Below are positions 46,455 through 58,740 of a DNA stretch of 64,000 nucleotides, one piece after another; within the stretch, counting starts at the first letter, position 1, and every line of letters starts with the position of its first letter. The DNA is taken from positions 28,803,578 through 28,867,577 of the forward strand of contig CM053328.1 in the NCBI GenBank assembly GCA_028583605.1, written 5' to 3'. Source of the DNA: Dastarcus helophoroides. Taxonomy: Eukaryota > Arthropoda > Insecta > Coleoptera > Bothrideridae. The notes beneath the pieces are model-generated. The model had not been told where the DNA came from, ran no database searches, and saw nothing but the letters and a program-made list of their open reading frames with translations. The position numbers and the translations under genes were made by a program.

Positions 46455-47135
46455 TACCTCGGACAACTAAAAGATTCAGTCTACCACCTACTGAAAAAAA
46501 AAACAAAGTTAAATATGACAAAACAAATATTGTAGGGGGTAGGGGGTGTGTTGTGTGTTTGCTTTTGCCGTTGCATGACATAATTTAGAACTGAAGAAAT
46601 GTATATGCGGGCGACATCTATTGGCAACTAGTGAAACATTGGTGAACTTTACATAGCTTTCTAATTTCTGCCGCTTTCAAAGATAATATAATAATACCGC
46701 TAAAAATACTATATAATTAAGTAATCCCTAATTATAACAGACAATCTTATTTGCAAGAAATAACGCTGCTTTATTGTACATTTGCTTTTAATATGATAAA
46801 AGAAGCCAGTAGTTGTTTTAAAATGTTGACATCTCTTGGCGTTGCTGATAAGTTCTTGGCAGGACCGCCGTGACCTAGATTTTTCAACGTACCCTCTGTT
46901 GGGGATCGTTGATAAACTATGGGCTTTGATGCAGACCATTTTTATTATTGTATGTTGATTCATTAAAAGGCTTGGCAACACAGCGCCCAAAGCCCACCAA
47001 AAACGATAAGCAATAAATATTGCTGTGTGAGTCATTCATATTCAACTGGAGTAGTTCTTAATACATTATTATTCTTGGGCTGGTAATCGAGATTGAGGTT
47101 TTATTCGTGTAACTTCCACCTCAAATAGTGCAAAT
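46455..47135 (+). promoter_or_regulatory. Upstream region and 5' UTR of the Ly6 gene
   Basis: No gene is seen. The region has ordinary composition compared with the flanking repeats. An initiator-like GTCATTC at 47031-47037 lies about 100 bp before the start codon and could mark transcription start, but no TATA box or downstream element supports it. Confidence 0.25.
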
Positions 47136-47184
47136 ATGGGCTTGTTGTCAAACGGGGTCATCCTTTTGCTTGCAGCAACAAGCG
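47136..47184 (+). CDS. Ly6 gene exon 1 (signal peptide)
   Basis: Starts MGLLSNGVILLLAATS and ends AGCG|GTAAGT with donor GT at 47185-47186. Sixteen codons plus one base (phase 1). Its length equals that of the - strand exon at 605-653. Confidence 0.88.
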
Positions 47185-50100
47185 GTAAGTGAAAGTTGTT
47201 TTTTTTTTGTTTTTGCAATTTTGTTTTGTGATGCAAATATTATTGATTTTTATAGATACTAGTTTATTCTGCAAGAGCGTGGGTTCTTATTTGCAACGGA
47301 AATTAATGTGCAAGGCTAAATAAATTTGCCAATTTGTTAATTTCTAGCGTCACGTAATCTCATTGCCCACAATTTTTATGCTTGTTTGTGTTATTATTTA
47401 CGAGCGTCGTAAAAGCCGAATTTAACGAAAACAATGAATAATTAAGTTGCTTATTCATATGCACGGTGTTCTGATCGATTGTGATTTTTGCAATACTTTC
47501 TAAATGATTATGATTTATTGGAAATCAAAAAAGAAATCGGCTATTTACACAGGATATTATTATTTGTTAGACAAAAATACAGGTGCTTTACTAGTTAAAA
47601 TGGTTATAGTTTCGTGTCACCATTATGCTAATTAGCGTTACCAAAATGCTTTAATGTTAATAGAAGTTTTTAATTATTGGTACGACCAACCGCGGTGGTA
47701 ACGGTAGGACGCCTAATAGAATTAAAAATGTGTGGCCGACAGCAGGGTTTCAACTGGGGACCTACTAAGCGAGATTTAATTGCACTGCTCATTGCGCCAT
47801 ACCGTCTATTGACAATTTTAAAATTTAACTCGCTGTATAAAATTTTGACTGAAAATTTCTTTTCTTTTTTCCTTTTTCTTCTTTTTTTCCTTTTTTTTCT
47901 TCTTTTTAAATATTAGATTTTTTTGAAATTTCCGACATTTTTCTCAAATCCTGAACTCTTTTCAAAATTTTAACCTTTGTGCAAATTTTAACTCTTGAAT
48001 ATCTTGTTTTTTTTTGGAAAATTTTAGCATTTATAAACTTATACATTTTTCAAAATTTTAACTTTTTACAAAATTTTGACTTTTTTTCCGAAAATTTTGA
48101 CTTCATTTTAATTTCGCCTTTTTTTCAAAGTTTGTACCTTTTCTCGAAATTTTCCCCTTTTTGTAAATTTTTAATTTTTTTTTGCAAATTTCGTTTTTAT
48201 AATTTCATCAAAATTTGAACACTTTTTAAAGATATTGAGTTTTTTTTTTTGGAAAATTTCAACATTTCAGATTTAACTTTCGTATGAAATTTTCATTTTC
48301 ACAATTCCGACGGTTTCTTTTTCCTAATTTCACCTTTTTCTAAAAATTGTAACTCGTTTTTGCAAATTTCTGCTTTTTTGAAAAAATCCACTTTTTTAAA
48401 AGATTTTGACTTTTCAATCTTTTGCCTTTAATTGAACAATTAGGCTTATTTTTAATTTCTACTTTTTCTCTTTGTAAATTTAAGTTTTTTTCTGCACATT
48501 TCGACTTTTGTGAAAATTTCCACTGCCAGAATTTCAACTTTTTCCCAAAATTTTGACATCATTTCCATTTCGCCTTTTTTCAAAGTTTCTACCCTTTCTC
48601 CTAATTTTCTCTTTTTTTGTAAAATTTTACTTTTTACATTTTTTTTGCAAATTTAGATTTTCATGATAATTTCATCAAAATTTGAACATTGTTTGAAAAT
48701 ATCGAGTTTTTTTTTGAAAATTTTGACATTTCAAAATTAACTTTGGTTTAAAATTTCCATTTTCATAATAATAATATAATAATTAATGAATTTTTTAATT
48801 TCGACTTTTTCTTTAAACTTTAGTTTATTTTGTATATTTCGACTTTTGTGAAAATTTCGAGTAACAAAATTTGAACTTTTTTTTTTCAAGTCTTGATTTT
48901 TTTCTGAAAGTTTTAAAGTGTAAATTTCCTTCAAAATTTTCACTTGTTTCATGTTTGAAATTTTTTTACTTAATACTTTGACTTTTGCAGAACAGCCTTT
49001 ATATTCAAAATTTCCACTTTTTCTCAAAATTTACTTTTTTCTGTGAATTTCGCTTTTTTGAGAAATTCTGATTTTTTGCGAATTCCGATTTTTATTAAAA
49101 TTTCTACTCTAAAATTTGGTCTTTTTTTTTAAATGATTTTTATGAAAATTTCGACTTTAAAATTTGGCATTTTTTTGAAAATCTTGACTTTTTTGAAAAT
49201 TTCAACTTTTTTCTAATTTTTTATTTATTTTTGACGGTTTCATTTTCCTAATTTCACCTTTTTCTTAAAATTCTAACTCGTTTTTGTAAATTTCTACTTT
49301 TTTGAAAAATTCGATTTTTTTTTAAATTTTGACTTCTCAGTATTTTGCCTTTAATTAAACAATTACCTTTTTTTTAATTTCGACTTTTTCTTCAAATTTA
49401 AGTTTTTTTTATATTTCGACTTTCGCCGAAAATTTCGGTTTCCATAATTTGAATATTTTTTTTAAATCTCGTTCTTTTTTTCTGAAAATTTCAACATTTT
49501 AAAATGTCACTTTCCTTAAAAATTTTCACTTTTTTCATAATTTATATTTTCTCTCAATATTTTGAATTTTGTAGAACATTTAGACTTTATTTCCAAAATT
49601 TTTACTTTTTCTCGAAATTTACTTTTTTTGTAAATTCGCCTTTTTGGAGATTCTGATTTTTTGTGAATTACGACTTTTATGAAAATGTCGATTCTAAAAT
49701 TTGGCGTTTTTTTTGGAAATGACTTTTATAAAAATTTCGACTCTATAATGTAGCCTTTTTTTTGAAAATCTTGACATTTTTGAAATTTTCAACATTTCAA
49801 AATTTACGTCAACTCAAGTGCACTTTTTTAATTTTATTTAAACGTTTAGTCTTTATTGTAAACTAGGACCTGTTTTGAGAAATTTCCAAATTTTAGCTTT
49901 CCAATTTGGAACTTTTCTGAAAATCTAGACTCTGAAAATTTCAAGATTTCAAAATTTTACTTCCCAAATTTTAAATATTTTCTACATCTTCTCAATGCCC
50001 TTATTTTGAACTTAACTGACCCTTATTTTCAAAATTTCTATTTTTTTTCCGAAAATTTGGGTACTTTTGTAAATTTTACCTGTGGTGAAAAAGTTGCAAA

Positions 50101-53100
50101 TTTTGACATAATTATGAAAATATAATTTTTTTCTACTTTGAAACTTTTAAAAACTTCGACTTTAGTGAAAATTCCGACTTTTTAAATTTTTATTTAATTC
50201 CTAATTTCACCTTTTCTTTAAAATTATAACTCATTTTTGCAAATTTCTGCTTTTTTGAAAAAATCCACTTTTACTGAAAGTTTTGACTTCCCAATATTTT
50301 GCCTTTAATTGAACAATTAGCCGTTTTTAATTTCTACTTTTTTTCTAAATTTAAGGTTTTTTTGTACATTTCGACTTTTGTGAAAATTTGAACATTTTTT
50401 TTTCAAATTTCATTTTTTTTTCTGAAAATTTCTACATTTTAAAATGTTGCTCTCCTTCAAAAATTAATTTCACTTTTTTCATATTTTATATTTTCTTTCA
50501 ATATTTTGACTTTAACATTAAGCCTTTATTTTCAAAATTTCTATTTTTTGTCTCAATTTACTTTTTTGTGAATTGCGCCTTTTTTGAGAAATTCTGATTT
50601 TTTTGAAAATTTCGTCTTTTTTGAAGATTTCAACTCCAAAATTTTGCCTTTTTTTGGAAATGACGTTTAAGAAAATTTCTACTCCAAAATTTTGACTTTT
50701 TTTGAAAATCTTAATATTTGGAAAATTTCGACAATTTCAAAATTTGCGTTAACTTAAGTGCACTTTTCTTATTTTATTTAAGCATTTAATCTTTATTTTT
50801 TTGTAAACTGCCCCCTGTTTTGCAAAATTTCCAAATTTTTTTGAAAATGTCGACCTATTGAATATTTCAAAATTTAACTTTTTCCAAATTTTAATATTTT
50901 CGACTTTATTTGATTATTTGACCTTTCTTTTCAGAATCTCTATTTTTTTTCGAAATTTGGGTATTTTTGTAAATTTCACCTTCTGTGAAAAATGTGCAAA
51001 TTTTGACTTAATTATGAAAATTTAATTTTTTTGTACTTTGAAACTCTTGAACCAGAAACTTTTGTGAAGATTCCGACTTTTTTCAAAAGATTTATTTTTT
51101 GACAGTTTGATCTTCCTGATTGGTATTTTTCTTAAAATTCTAACTCTTTTTTAAATTACTTTTTTGAAAAATTCCACTATTTTCGAAAATTTTGAATCTG
51201 AAATTTTGATTTTTTTTGAATATTTTGACTTTTGAAAATTTTGATTTTGTTTGAAGATTTTGATTTTGTTTGAAAAATTTCTGCTTTTTAATAATTTTAT
51301 TTATTTAAGATTCTAAATTTTCTTTTAATTCTTGACCTTTTTAAAATTTTACCTTTTTCTCGAAGTTTCGTCCTTTTCAACATTTCAGTATTCAAAATTT
51401 CCACTTTTTTTATTTATTTGAGAAAAAGAGCTATTTAAAATTAAAGATTTTTTCAAAATTTTGCGATTTTGGAGACGTTGACTTCAAAATTCTTTCTTGT
51501 TTTTAAATTTTAATCTTTTTTTTTTTAAAATAGCTTTTTCCCGAAGTTTTAACTTTTTTTTTGTAAAGTGCTACATCAAAATGTAGATTTTTTGGTAATT
51601 TTGAACCTTTGGAAATTATAAATATTTTTCAAAAATTTTTAAATTTTTAAATATTTTTCAAAATTTCCACTTTTACTATTAAATTTCAACCTTTTTCCAA
51701 GGTTTCAAATTTTTCTGAAAATTTCGCCTTTTTTGTTAATTTAACTTTTTTCAAAAATTAACCTGTCTTTGAACACTGCGATTTTTTTTTCAAAATTTCG
51801 ACTTGTCAAAATGCTGAATTTTTCTAAATCTTTCGACTCTTTTTGGAAGTGTTCGACTTTTTTAAAATAAAAAAATCTGATAGTTTCGATGCTACTCTTT
51901 GATTTTCTGTCTCCACCCCCCCCCCCTCCTACTTCCTTTCTTAATTTTCAACGTGAAATCTAACTTTTTACTTTCTAGAGAATTTTTAAATTTAAATTCG
52001 AAAATTTTCTATAAATTCCCATTGTTTTTCAAAAAATTTTAATTTGTTTCATTTTTTGGAATTTCTCCCCTTTTATTTTATTTTTTCTAGTATTCATTTC
52101 ATACTGTTTTTTCTAAATTTGTGACGTGAAATTGGAAATTTCGACTTTTTTATTTTTAAACTTTATTTAACTGAAGGGTAGAATGCAGATCAGATTTGTT
52201 TCTTACGTTATTTCATTTAGATGAATATTTTCAGAGTTAGCACAGGTTTATTAAATGTGCGCGACGTAATAATTGCGATTGAAATCGATTTTAGTGCGAT
52301 TTAGGGCGCGGTTTATAAATCCATGCTGCGCTAGAACACGCTAATTTGCTAAAATTCTAGAAAATTTATAAATTTAAATTCGAAAATATCCCATAAATTC
52401 TCATTATTTTTCAAAATTTATTAATTTGTTTTATTTTTTGAAATTTCTTTCCTTTTAAGTTATTTTTTTTAAATTATCAGTTCAAAATTTTTTTCCTAAA
52501 TTTGTGACGTGAAACTGGAAATTTCGACTATTTTATTGTTTTAGAGGTTTGTTTATTTGTTCTAATTTTTATTTTTTTTACAAAATTCTGAGTTTTAATT
52601 TTAGGTTTTTACTTGATTGAATCATTTTATTTTAAATCGCACATGTTTGCCTTTTTATCTTGGCAATTTTGATGTTTCTTAAATGTTTATGTTATACTGG
52701 TTATTACTTTTAAAATTTTCTTACATCCTAAATTTTCTTTTTTTTAATTTTCTTATTTTTCTCTCCAAATTTTGACCTTTATATCAACATTTATTCTTCC
52801 CAATGTTTTAAACTCAAAATTTACCCTTGGATGGAAATTTCAGGGAAAAAAAAAGTTAAATTTTCAAATTTTAATCTATTTTCGTTTAAATCTTTTAATT
52901 TCAACTTAAATCTCCTCTTTGATTTCGAAATTTCTGGAATTAAGTTAAGCGATTTTCGATTTCAATTATGATTTATTTTATATGTATCACATTAATTGCA
53001 ATTTATGCTTTTCTGTTATACATTGTAAGACTGTTGCCATTTAAGTTTGGTTAATTTTATTATTTGAAAATCCTACAAAGGTTACTAAATTGAGATAAAA

Positions 53101-56100
53101 GAGTGGACGGTTCAGGAAAACTGATTACGTTTATCATCATTAGATTAATTGTTAACATCCTCATTTTTTGCTTTCCTGTACTGAACAATACTTTAAATGA
53201 ATGGAAATCATTTGTTGATTCAGTCTTTAATAAAACCATTATACAGTCCACTTTCGATAATTTGAAAGTCAAGGAACCAAAGAAAAAGTTTAAATTGCCG
53301 AAGGTTCAAAATAATAAGAGAGTGGCGGATCCAGGTGATTTTCGATTTGTTAAAAAGTGTCGATTATTTTCAAAAAATTTAATTTTTTTATTAACTCAAC
53401 TTTTTTGAAAATTGTAACTTTCTCGAAGATTTTATTCTTTCAGAATTACAATTTTTTCCTTTGGAAAATTTGATCTTTCTCAAAAATATCCATTTTTCAA
53501 AAAATTTTGACTTTTTTGTGAATTAAGTTTTTTTTTTGAAATTTTTTATCTATTTTTGAGAAATTTAAGATTTTGAACATTTTAACTTTTTTAAAATTTT
53601 AATCATTTTACAACATTTTAGCTTATAAAAAAAAATATTGAGTGAAGAATTCTGTTTTTCTTAATTTCGACTTTTTTAAAAGTTTTAATGTACACATAGT
53701 TTTGAAATTTTTAAAAATTTCGACCAATTTCGAACATTTCGTCTCTCAAATTTCAATTTATTTGTAAACTTAACTTTTTTAAAAATTGAACATTTTAAAA
53801 ACTACGTTTTTGTGTGTTCTGAATTCTGAAAAATGAATTACATTTTTTGAGAAGTATTACTTTTTCAAAATTTCAGTTCTTGAAAATTCCGATTTTTTTC
53901 GGCATTTCTACTCTACAAAATTTAGATTTTTCTTTATTATTTCCAAAGAAGATTCCAAATTTTTTGTTGTTGAACATTTCGATTTATTTTTAAAAATTTT
54001 TCCTTTTAAACATTTCAGCTTTTGAAAATATCGACCTTTTTTAATTTCTACTACTTTCAAGATTATGACTTCCTCTCAAACTATTAACTTATTTTGAAAA
54101 TTTTGTATCTCAAAGTTTCAACTTTTTTGAATTTTTTTTATTTATTTTCAAGACATTTTCTGGAAATTATATTTTATTTTTTGATCCGTTTTTTTGACAA
54201 ATACTATTTTGAAATTTTCGATTTTACTGGAAATTTTGACCCCTTTCAAAATACTTACTTTTTGAAAAATTTGCCCCTTTGAAAAAGTTTACTTTCTTTT
54301 CCAAAAATTTTATGTTGTTTTGAAAAATTCGACTTTTTTTAAAACGTTTTGTCTTTGAAGATTTGATTATTTTTTATTGTGACATTTTTTCAAATTTTAA
54401 CTTTGTTTGAATCTTTCGACTGGGTTTTTTTTCTAAAAAACTCAACTTATTTCGAAAATTTTGACCACTGAATATTTGGACTTTTTTCAAAAGTTAAACC
54501 ACTTTGAAATTTCTCCTTTTTCATTATTCCTAAAGTTCCAAGGTCTTTGATCGCACCCAATTTTCTCCTGAATTGTTTCAAGTGCTGGGCCTGAAAATGT
54601 TGCTATTTGAAAGTTTTGACTTTTTAAAAAAAATTTTACTTATTTTTCAAAACTTTAAAAAATACAACATTTTTCAAACTACCGGCTTCCTCTAAACTAT
54701 TTTATTGAAAATTTTCACTTTTTTTTGGAAATTTCGTCTTATTTTTAAAATTTCGATTTATTTTAAAAATTTCGCTTTGCTTTAAAAAACTTCGACTTTT
54801 TAGCACAATTTGATTTTTTGTTGCCGAAAATACGATTTTTTGAAAAACTTCTCCTGGTTAAAGTTAAAATAAAAAAAAAAATTTCAATTAAAATTTCAAT
54901 TTACTACATAAATGTTAAAACTTGGAGAAAAAGTGGAAATTTTTATAAAAAGTGGAATTTTTCAAAAAGGTTAAAACTTCAAAAAAAGGTTGAAATTATG
55001 AATGAATATTTCTACCTAATCAAATTTATAGGAAAAAAATCAAAATTTTGAAGTCACAATTTTGAGCAAATTAAGTTTTTGTGTCAAAATTTTCAAAAAA
55101 TTTGAAAATAGATCAAAATCTTAGAGAAGCGCAAAATTGTGAAAGTGTTAAATGTAAAATAGGTTAGGATTAAATGAATATTTCTACGTAAGCAAATTTA
55201 CAGAAAATATCTAAATTTTGAAGTCATAATTTTAAGAAAATTAAATTTTTGTCAAAATTTTCAAAAAATTCGAATATAAATCAAAATTTTAGAGAAGGGC
55301 GAAATTGTGAAAGTGCTGAATATAAAATTGGTTGGGGTTTAAAAAAAGTCCAAATCAAAAAAAAATAATTGCCAAATTTGAAATTCAAAGTGAAGTCGAA
55401 ATGTTAAAAAAAGTCGAAATGTTTAAGAAAGCTTAAGATTTTTAATAAAAATCGAAATTAGACTAAAAAAACTCTTCATTTTCTGAAAAAAAACATTTTG
55501 AGAAATAGTCGAATTGAAAACAAAGCAAACAGAATCAATGTTTTCAAAAGTCGAAACAAAAAATTGAAATTTTCGAAAGGGATTGAAATGTTTTAAAAAA
55601 TCGAATTCAAAAACCAGGTTTGAAGAAGGTTGAAATTTCGTGTCAAAAACTTGAAAAGAAAAGGATAATTTTTTAAATAAAATTCCAGTTTCCTGCATAA
55701 ATGTTGAAGCTTCGAGAAAAAGTTGAAATTAAAAAAAAAGGTCGAATTTTTCAAATAACAGGGTGAAGTTTTTAAAAATGAATATTTCTCTATAATCAAA
55801 TTTATAGAATAAATCAAAATTTTGAAGTCACAATTTTGAGAATATTAAAAATTTAGTAGCAAATTTCAAAAATTTCGAAAATAAATCAAAATCTTACAGA
55901 AGGGCAAAATTGTGAAAGTGTTGAATATAAAATAGGTTAGGATTTAATGAAAATTTCTACGTAATCAAATTTACAGAAAAAATCTAAATTTTGAAGTCAC
56001 AATTTTGAGAAAATTAAATTTTTGTGTCAAAATTTTCAAAAAATTCGAAAATAAATTTCAATCTTAGTGAAGGGCAAAATTGTGAAAGTATTGAATATAA

Positions 56101-58740
56101 AATAGGTTAGGATTTGAAAAAAGTCTAAATCAAAAAAATATATGCCAAATTTGAAATTAAAAGTTTTCTGAATATGAAGTCGAAATGTTAAAAAAAGTCG
56201 AAATGTTCAAAAAAGCTTAAGATTTTTAATAAAAATCGAGGTCAGACTTTAAAAAAAAATCTTACTTTTCAGAAAGACAAAATTTTGAGAAAAAGTCGAA
56301 TTGAAAACAAATCAAACACTAACAAAATCAATGTTTTCAAAAGTCGAAACAAAAAATCGAAATTTTCGAAAGGGATTGAAATGTTTTAAAAAATTGAATT
56401 CAAGAACAGTCAGGTTTGAAAAAAGTTGAAATTTCGAGTCAAACGTTTGAAAAAAAAAAAGAGAATTTTTCAAATAAAAGTCCAATTTACTGCATAAATG
56501 TTGAAACTTCGAGGAAAATTGGAAATTAAAAAAAAAAGTTGAATTTTTCAAACAACAGGGTGAAGTTTTCGAAAATGAATATTTCTATATAATCAAATTT
56601 ATAGAAAAAGCCAAAATTTTGAAGTCACAATTTTGAGAAAATAAAAAATTTTGTGTCAATTTTCAAAAAATTTGAAAATAAATCAAAATCTTAGAGAAAG
56701 ACAAAATTGTGAAAGTAGTGAAATTTATAAAATAGGTTAGGATTTGCAAAAAGTCCAGATCAAAAAAATAATTGGAAAATTTGAAATTCGAAGTTTTCAA
56801 AGTATGAAGTCGAAATGTTAAAAAAAGTCGAAATATTCAAAAAGCCAAGATTTCTAATACAAATCGAAGTCAAATTTTAAAAAAGTCATTATTTTCAGAA
56901 AGTTAAAATTTTGAGAAAAAGTCGTATTAAAAAAAAATAAACACTAACAGAATCAATGTTTTTAAAAGTCGAAACAAAAAATTCAAATTTTCAGAACTAA
57001 TTGAAATGTTTTAAAAAATCGAATTCAAAAACAGTTAGGTTTGCAAAAAGTTGAAATTTCGAGTTTTAACATTTTCAAAAATAGTCAAAAATATTAAAAA
57101 AGCCAAAGGTTTTCAAAAGCTTTTAAATTTCTAGGTAGGTCACAAATTGAAAAAAATTTAAAATATTACAAATAAAATTTTTACAAAAGTTAAAGTTTCC
57201 AAAAAAGCAAAGTTTTAATAAAGATAGAAGCTATCAAAAAGTAAAAAGTTTTCAAAACACTCAAAATATATCCAACTAAGCCAGAATTTGAAGAAGTTGG
57301 AATTTTCTAAAAGTCAAAAAGTCAAAATTCGAAAAACAATCAAAATTTTAAGAATGTAGTCAAATTTTAGAGAAAAAATTGACATTTTGGAAGTCGAATC
57401 AGAAACGGTCCACATCCTGAAACGAGTGCATATTTTGAGGTGTGGAAATTTTCGAAATAAGGTAAAAAGGTTCAATTAAAATTGAATTCTTTAAAAAAAG
57501 TGGGAATGTTCAAAAATATGACCCAAGATTCCTTTCTATTCTTTCACGTAGACAAAGACGCGGGTGTCAGCTAGTGTCTCAATAAAGGTTTAGGTTTTCC
57601 TGACCGGATTCGCCGATGATGCGGTCCGTAAAATCTAAGGCGTTTTTCAGATGTCGTAGAATTTTCATATTTGTCATATCTTTTGTTAAATGTAACTTAT
57701 GAGTTATTATCTAATTATATTTAAAAAGTAGTATGTAAAAGCCAAACCTGGCAAATATGTACTATTGTTTCATATCGAAAGAGAAGGCATTATTGGAATT
57801 TTAATTATTATCTCAGGTATTCTCCTATCAAACAGTACAATGGTATATTTTTTAGATATTAACAGAAAGGGATACGTTAGGAAAGCAGATTGTGATGTTT
57901 ATTTATTAGGTGGCAATAGATTTAAAATTTGTTGATTCAATTTGCAATCCATATCCAGTAATGGAAAGAGTGACTTGCTAAATGAATTTGTTAAATATTT
58001 ACGTCTGTCATCTATTTGCGTTTTATCACTGACTGAATTCTTCAATTTAGTAACTTACGATATAGAAACATATTACAGACGAGATTCCGATAAATTTCTA
58101 AATTGAATTTAAAATTATGGTTGCAGTTTTTAGAAAAAAAATAGATACGTTGAGATAAAAGTAAAACGTTGTCTTTTTGTACAAACATTTCAAGTTGATG
58201 GTTACGTTCTCGAAAAAAAGTTGAACATCTAAGTTTAAGTTATAAAACCCAACTCCTGCTATAACTAACGATTTTTTTTTTATTTGCAGCTACCTACGCC
58301 ATCACCTGCTACCAATGCGATTCTACAGATTCCTCAATATGCGCCTACCCATTTTATGGCATAATGTCTCTCTTCTACCCAACTGTTGACTGCAGCGCAC
58401 CGCAAGATGCGTCTTTCTTGGAAAAATTGGGTAACTTTATACCAAAAGAGTGCGTGAAGTTGACCGCTATAGGTATATTACCTTGCAAAACACTTAGGTC
58501 ACCTTTGACATTATTATTATTACAGATATGGAAGGCAATCAGCATGTCGCTAGAGGTTGCATGATAAAAACTGGAGGTGTTTGTTCTGCTGTCGCTTCAG
58601 CTATGAAGGTGTTCACTTCTAAAGAAGTCAAGGAGATCAGTTGCGAGACTTGCAGCGAAGATAAATGCAACTCAGCTTCAAAATTGACTGCTATTTCCTT
58701 AATACCTATAATACTAGTTTACTTGATTCTCTCGTTTTAA
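47136..58740 (+). CDS. Ly6/three-finger-domain GPI-anchored protein, three exons, 148 residues
   Basis: Exons at 47136-47184, 58290-58472 and 58526-58740 join in frame (447 nt including stop), both introns in phase 1 with GT...AG ends. The product has a signal peptide (1-20), a mature start near ITCYQCDS, and ten cysteines at 23, 26, 34, 51, 71, 89, 97, 117, 120 and 125. The end, SCETCSEDKCN, is the CxxC-x4-CN signature of the Ly6/uPAR fold. A hydrophobic tail, LTAISLIPIILVYLILSF (131-148), after small residues N126-S129 predicts GPI anchoring at the cell surface. Ten cysteines fit five disulphides, the usual insect Ly6 number. Family members act in septate junctions, ion-channel modulation or cuticle and tracheal biology; nothing here says which. 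Intron 1 is 11.1 kb and full of repeats, intron 2 only 53 nt. Confidence 0.88.
47680..47830 (-). repeat. tRNA-derived SINE-like fragment
   Basis: On the - strand TGGCGCAATGAGCAGTGCAA resembles an A box (TRGCNNAGYNGG), and GGTCCCCAGTTGAAACCC, about 30 bp further, resembles a B box. A CACCGCGGTTGGTAC segment follows. The spacing fits an RNA polymerase III promoter of a tRNA-derived SINE. No intact cloverleaf is formed, so it is not called a tRNA gene. Confidence 0.4.
48309..51180 (+). repeat. Tandem array of units about 0.9-0.97 kb
   Basis: A landmark, a polypyrimidine-flanked CCTAATTTCACC followed by AACTCGTTTTTGCAAATTTC and TTTGCCTTTAATTGAACAAT, recurs at about 48309, 49234 and 50203, with a decayed form at 51096. 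A second landmark, AACTYAAGTGCACTTTT, occurs at about 49811 and 50752. The spacing of both sets indicates a diverged tandem unit of roughly 930 bp. Confidence 0.7.
52900..53340. other. Ordinary-complexity island inside the T-rich block
   Basis: Unlike its surroundings this stretch has balanced purines and pyrimidines. A 101-codon + strand frame crosses it (53103-53408; contains KVKEPKKKFKLPKVQNNKR), but no splice sites or family are recognisable. It ends with GTGGCGGATCCAGG at about 53323, which resembles a transposon terminus. It may be a remnant of the original intron. Confidence 0.4.
54850..57060 (+). repeat. A-rich higher-order repeat array in Ly6 intron 1
   Basis: A short unit of about 170 bp, marked by AAAATTGTGAAAGTG and AAAATAGGTTAGGAT, recurs near 55133, 55305, 55909, 56083 and 56704. 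A longer unit marked by GAAGTCGAAATGTTAAAAAA recurs near 55393, 56176 and 56807. The order is short-short-long, short-short-long, short-long, a nested arrangement with the last repeat missing one short unit. Confidence 0.7.
57300..57574 (+). mobile_element. Helitron-like 3' end, copy 1
   Basis: Ends GACGCGGGTGTCAGCTAG at 57574, followed by T. The CTAG terminus, a GC-rich degenerate hairpin just before it and a T after it are features of Helitron 3' ends. About 270 bp before the terminus align with the same region of the copy ending at 62843 (shared AATTGAATTCTTTAAAAAA and GTCGAAATTTTCGAAATAAG-like words). The 5' end was not found; the A-rich array upstream is probably part of the element. Confidence 0.5.
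58290..58472 (+). CDS. Ly6 gene exon 2
   Basis: Acceptor TTTGCAG|CT at 58283-58289. It encodes ATYAITCYQCDSTDSSIC through KECVKLTAI, with five of the ten cysteines. Donor ATAG|GTATAT with GT at 58473-58474, phase 1. The following intron is only 53 nt. Confidence 0.88.
58526..58740 (+). CDS. Ly6 gene exon 3
   Basis: Acceptor TTATTATTATTACAG at 58511-58525. It encodes DMEGNQHVARGCMIKTG through SCETCSEDKCN and the hydrophobic GPI-signal tail, ending TTTTAA at 58740. It carries five cysteines. Confidence 0.88.

Larger units (their letters stand above)
47860..54830 (+). repeat. T-rich quasi-repeat block in Ly6 intron 1
   Basis: Almost entirely built of TTTTTTGAAAATTTCGACTT-like words on the transcribed strand, with low purine content. 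From about 48309 it is organised in long tandem units (see 48309-51180). At 51890-51930 a C-run with CACCCCCC interrupts the pattern. Open frames here are low-complexity and are not genes. Confidence 0.75.
47185..58289 (+). other. Ly6 intron 1, 11,105 bp, mostly quasi-repetitive
   Basis: Begins GTAAGT and ends TTTATTTGCAG. From the 5' end it holds about 500 bp of ordinary sequence, a SINE-like piece (47680-47830), T-rich arrays (47860-54830) with an ordinary-complexity island at about 52900-53340, A-rich arrays (54850-57060), a Helitron-like end at 57574, and about 700 bp of ordinary sequence before the acceptor. The flip from T-rich to A-rich is near 54850. Confidence 0.85.

Noticed and set aside
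47690..47815. Functional tRNA gene
   Set aside because: A and B boxes are imperfect and no acceptor stem or cloverleaf can be formed; kept only as a SINE-like fragment.
53103..53408. 101-codon ORF inside the Ly6 intron
   Set aside because: No recognisable domain and no splice sites, and it runs into the T-rich repeat text; treated as chance.
47860..57060. Intron arrays as a CRISPR array or centromere satellite
   Set aside because: Units are diverged, AT-rich and interrupted, with no regular spacers; the locus is inside a host gene intron in a eukaryote.
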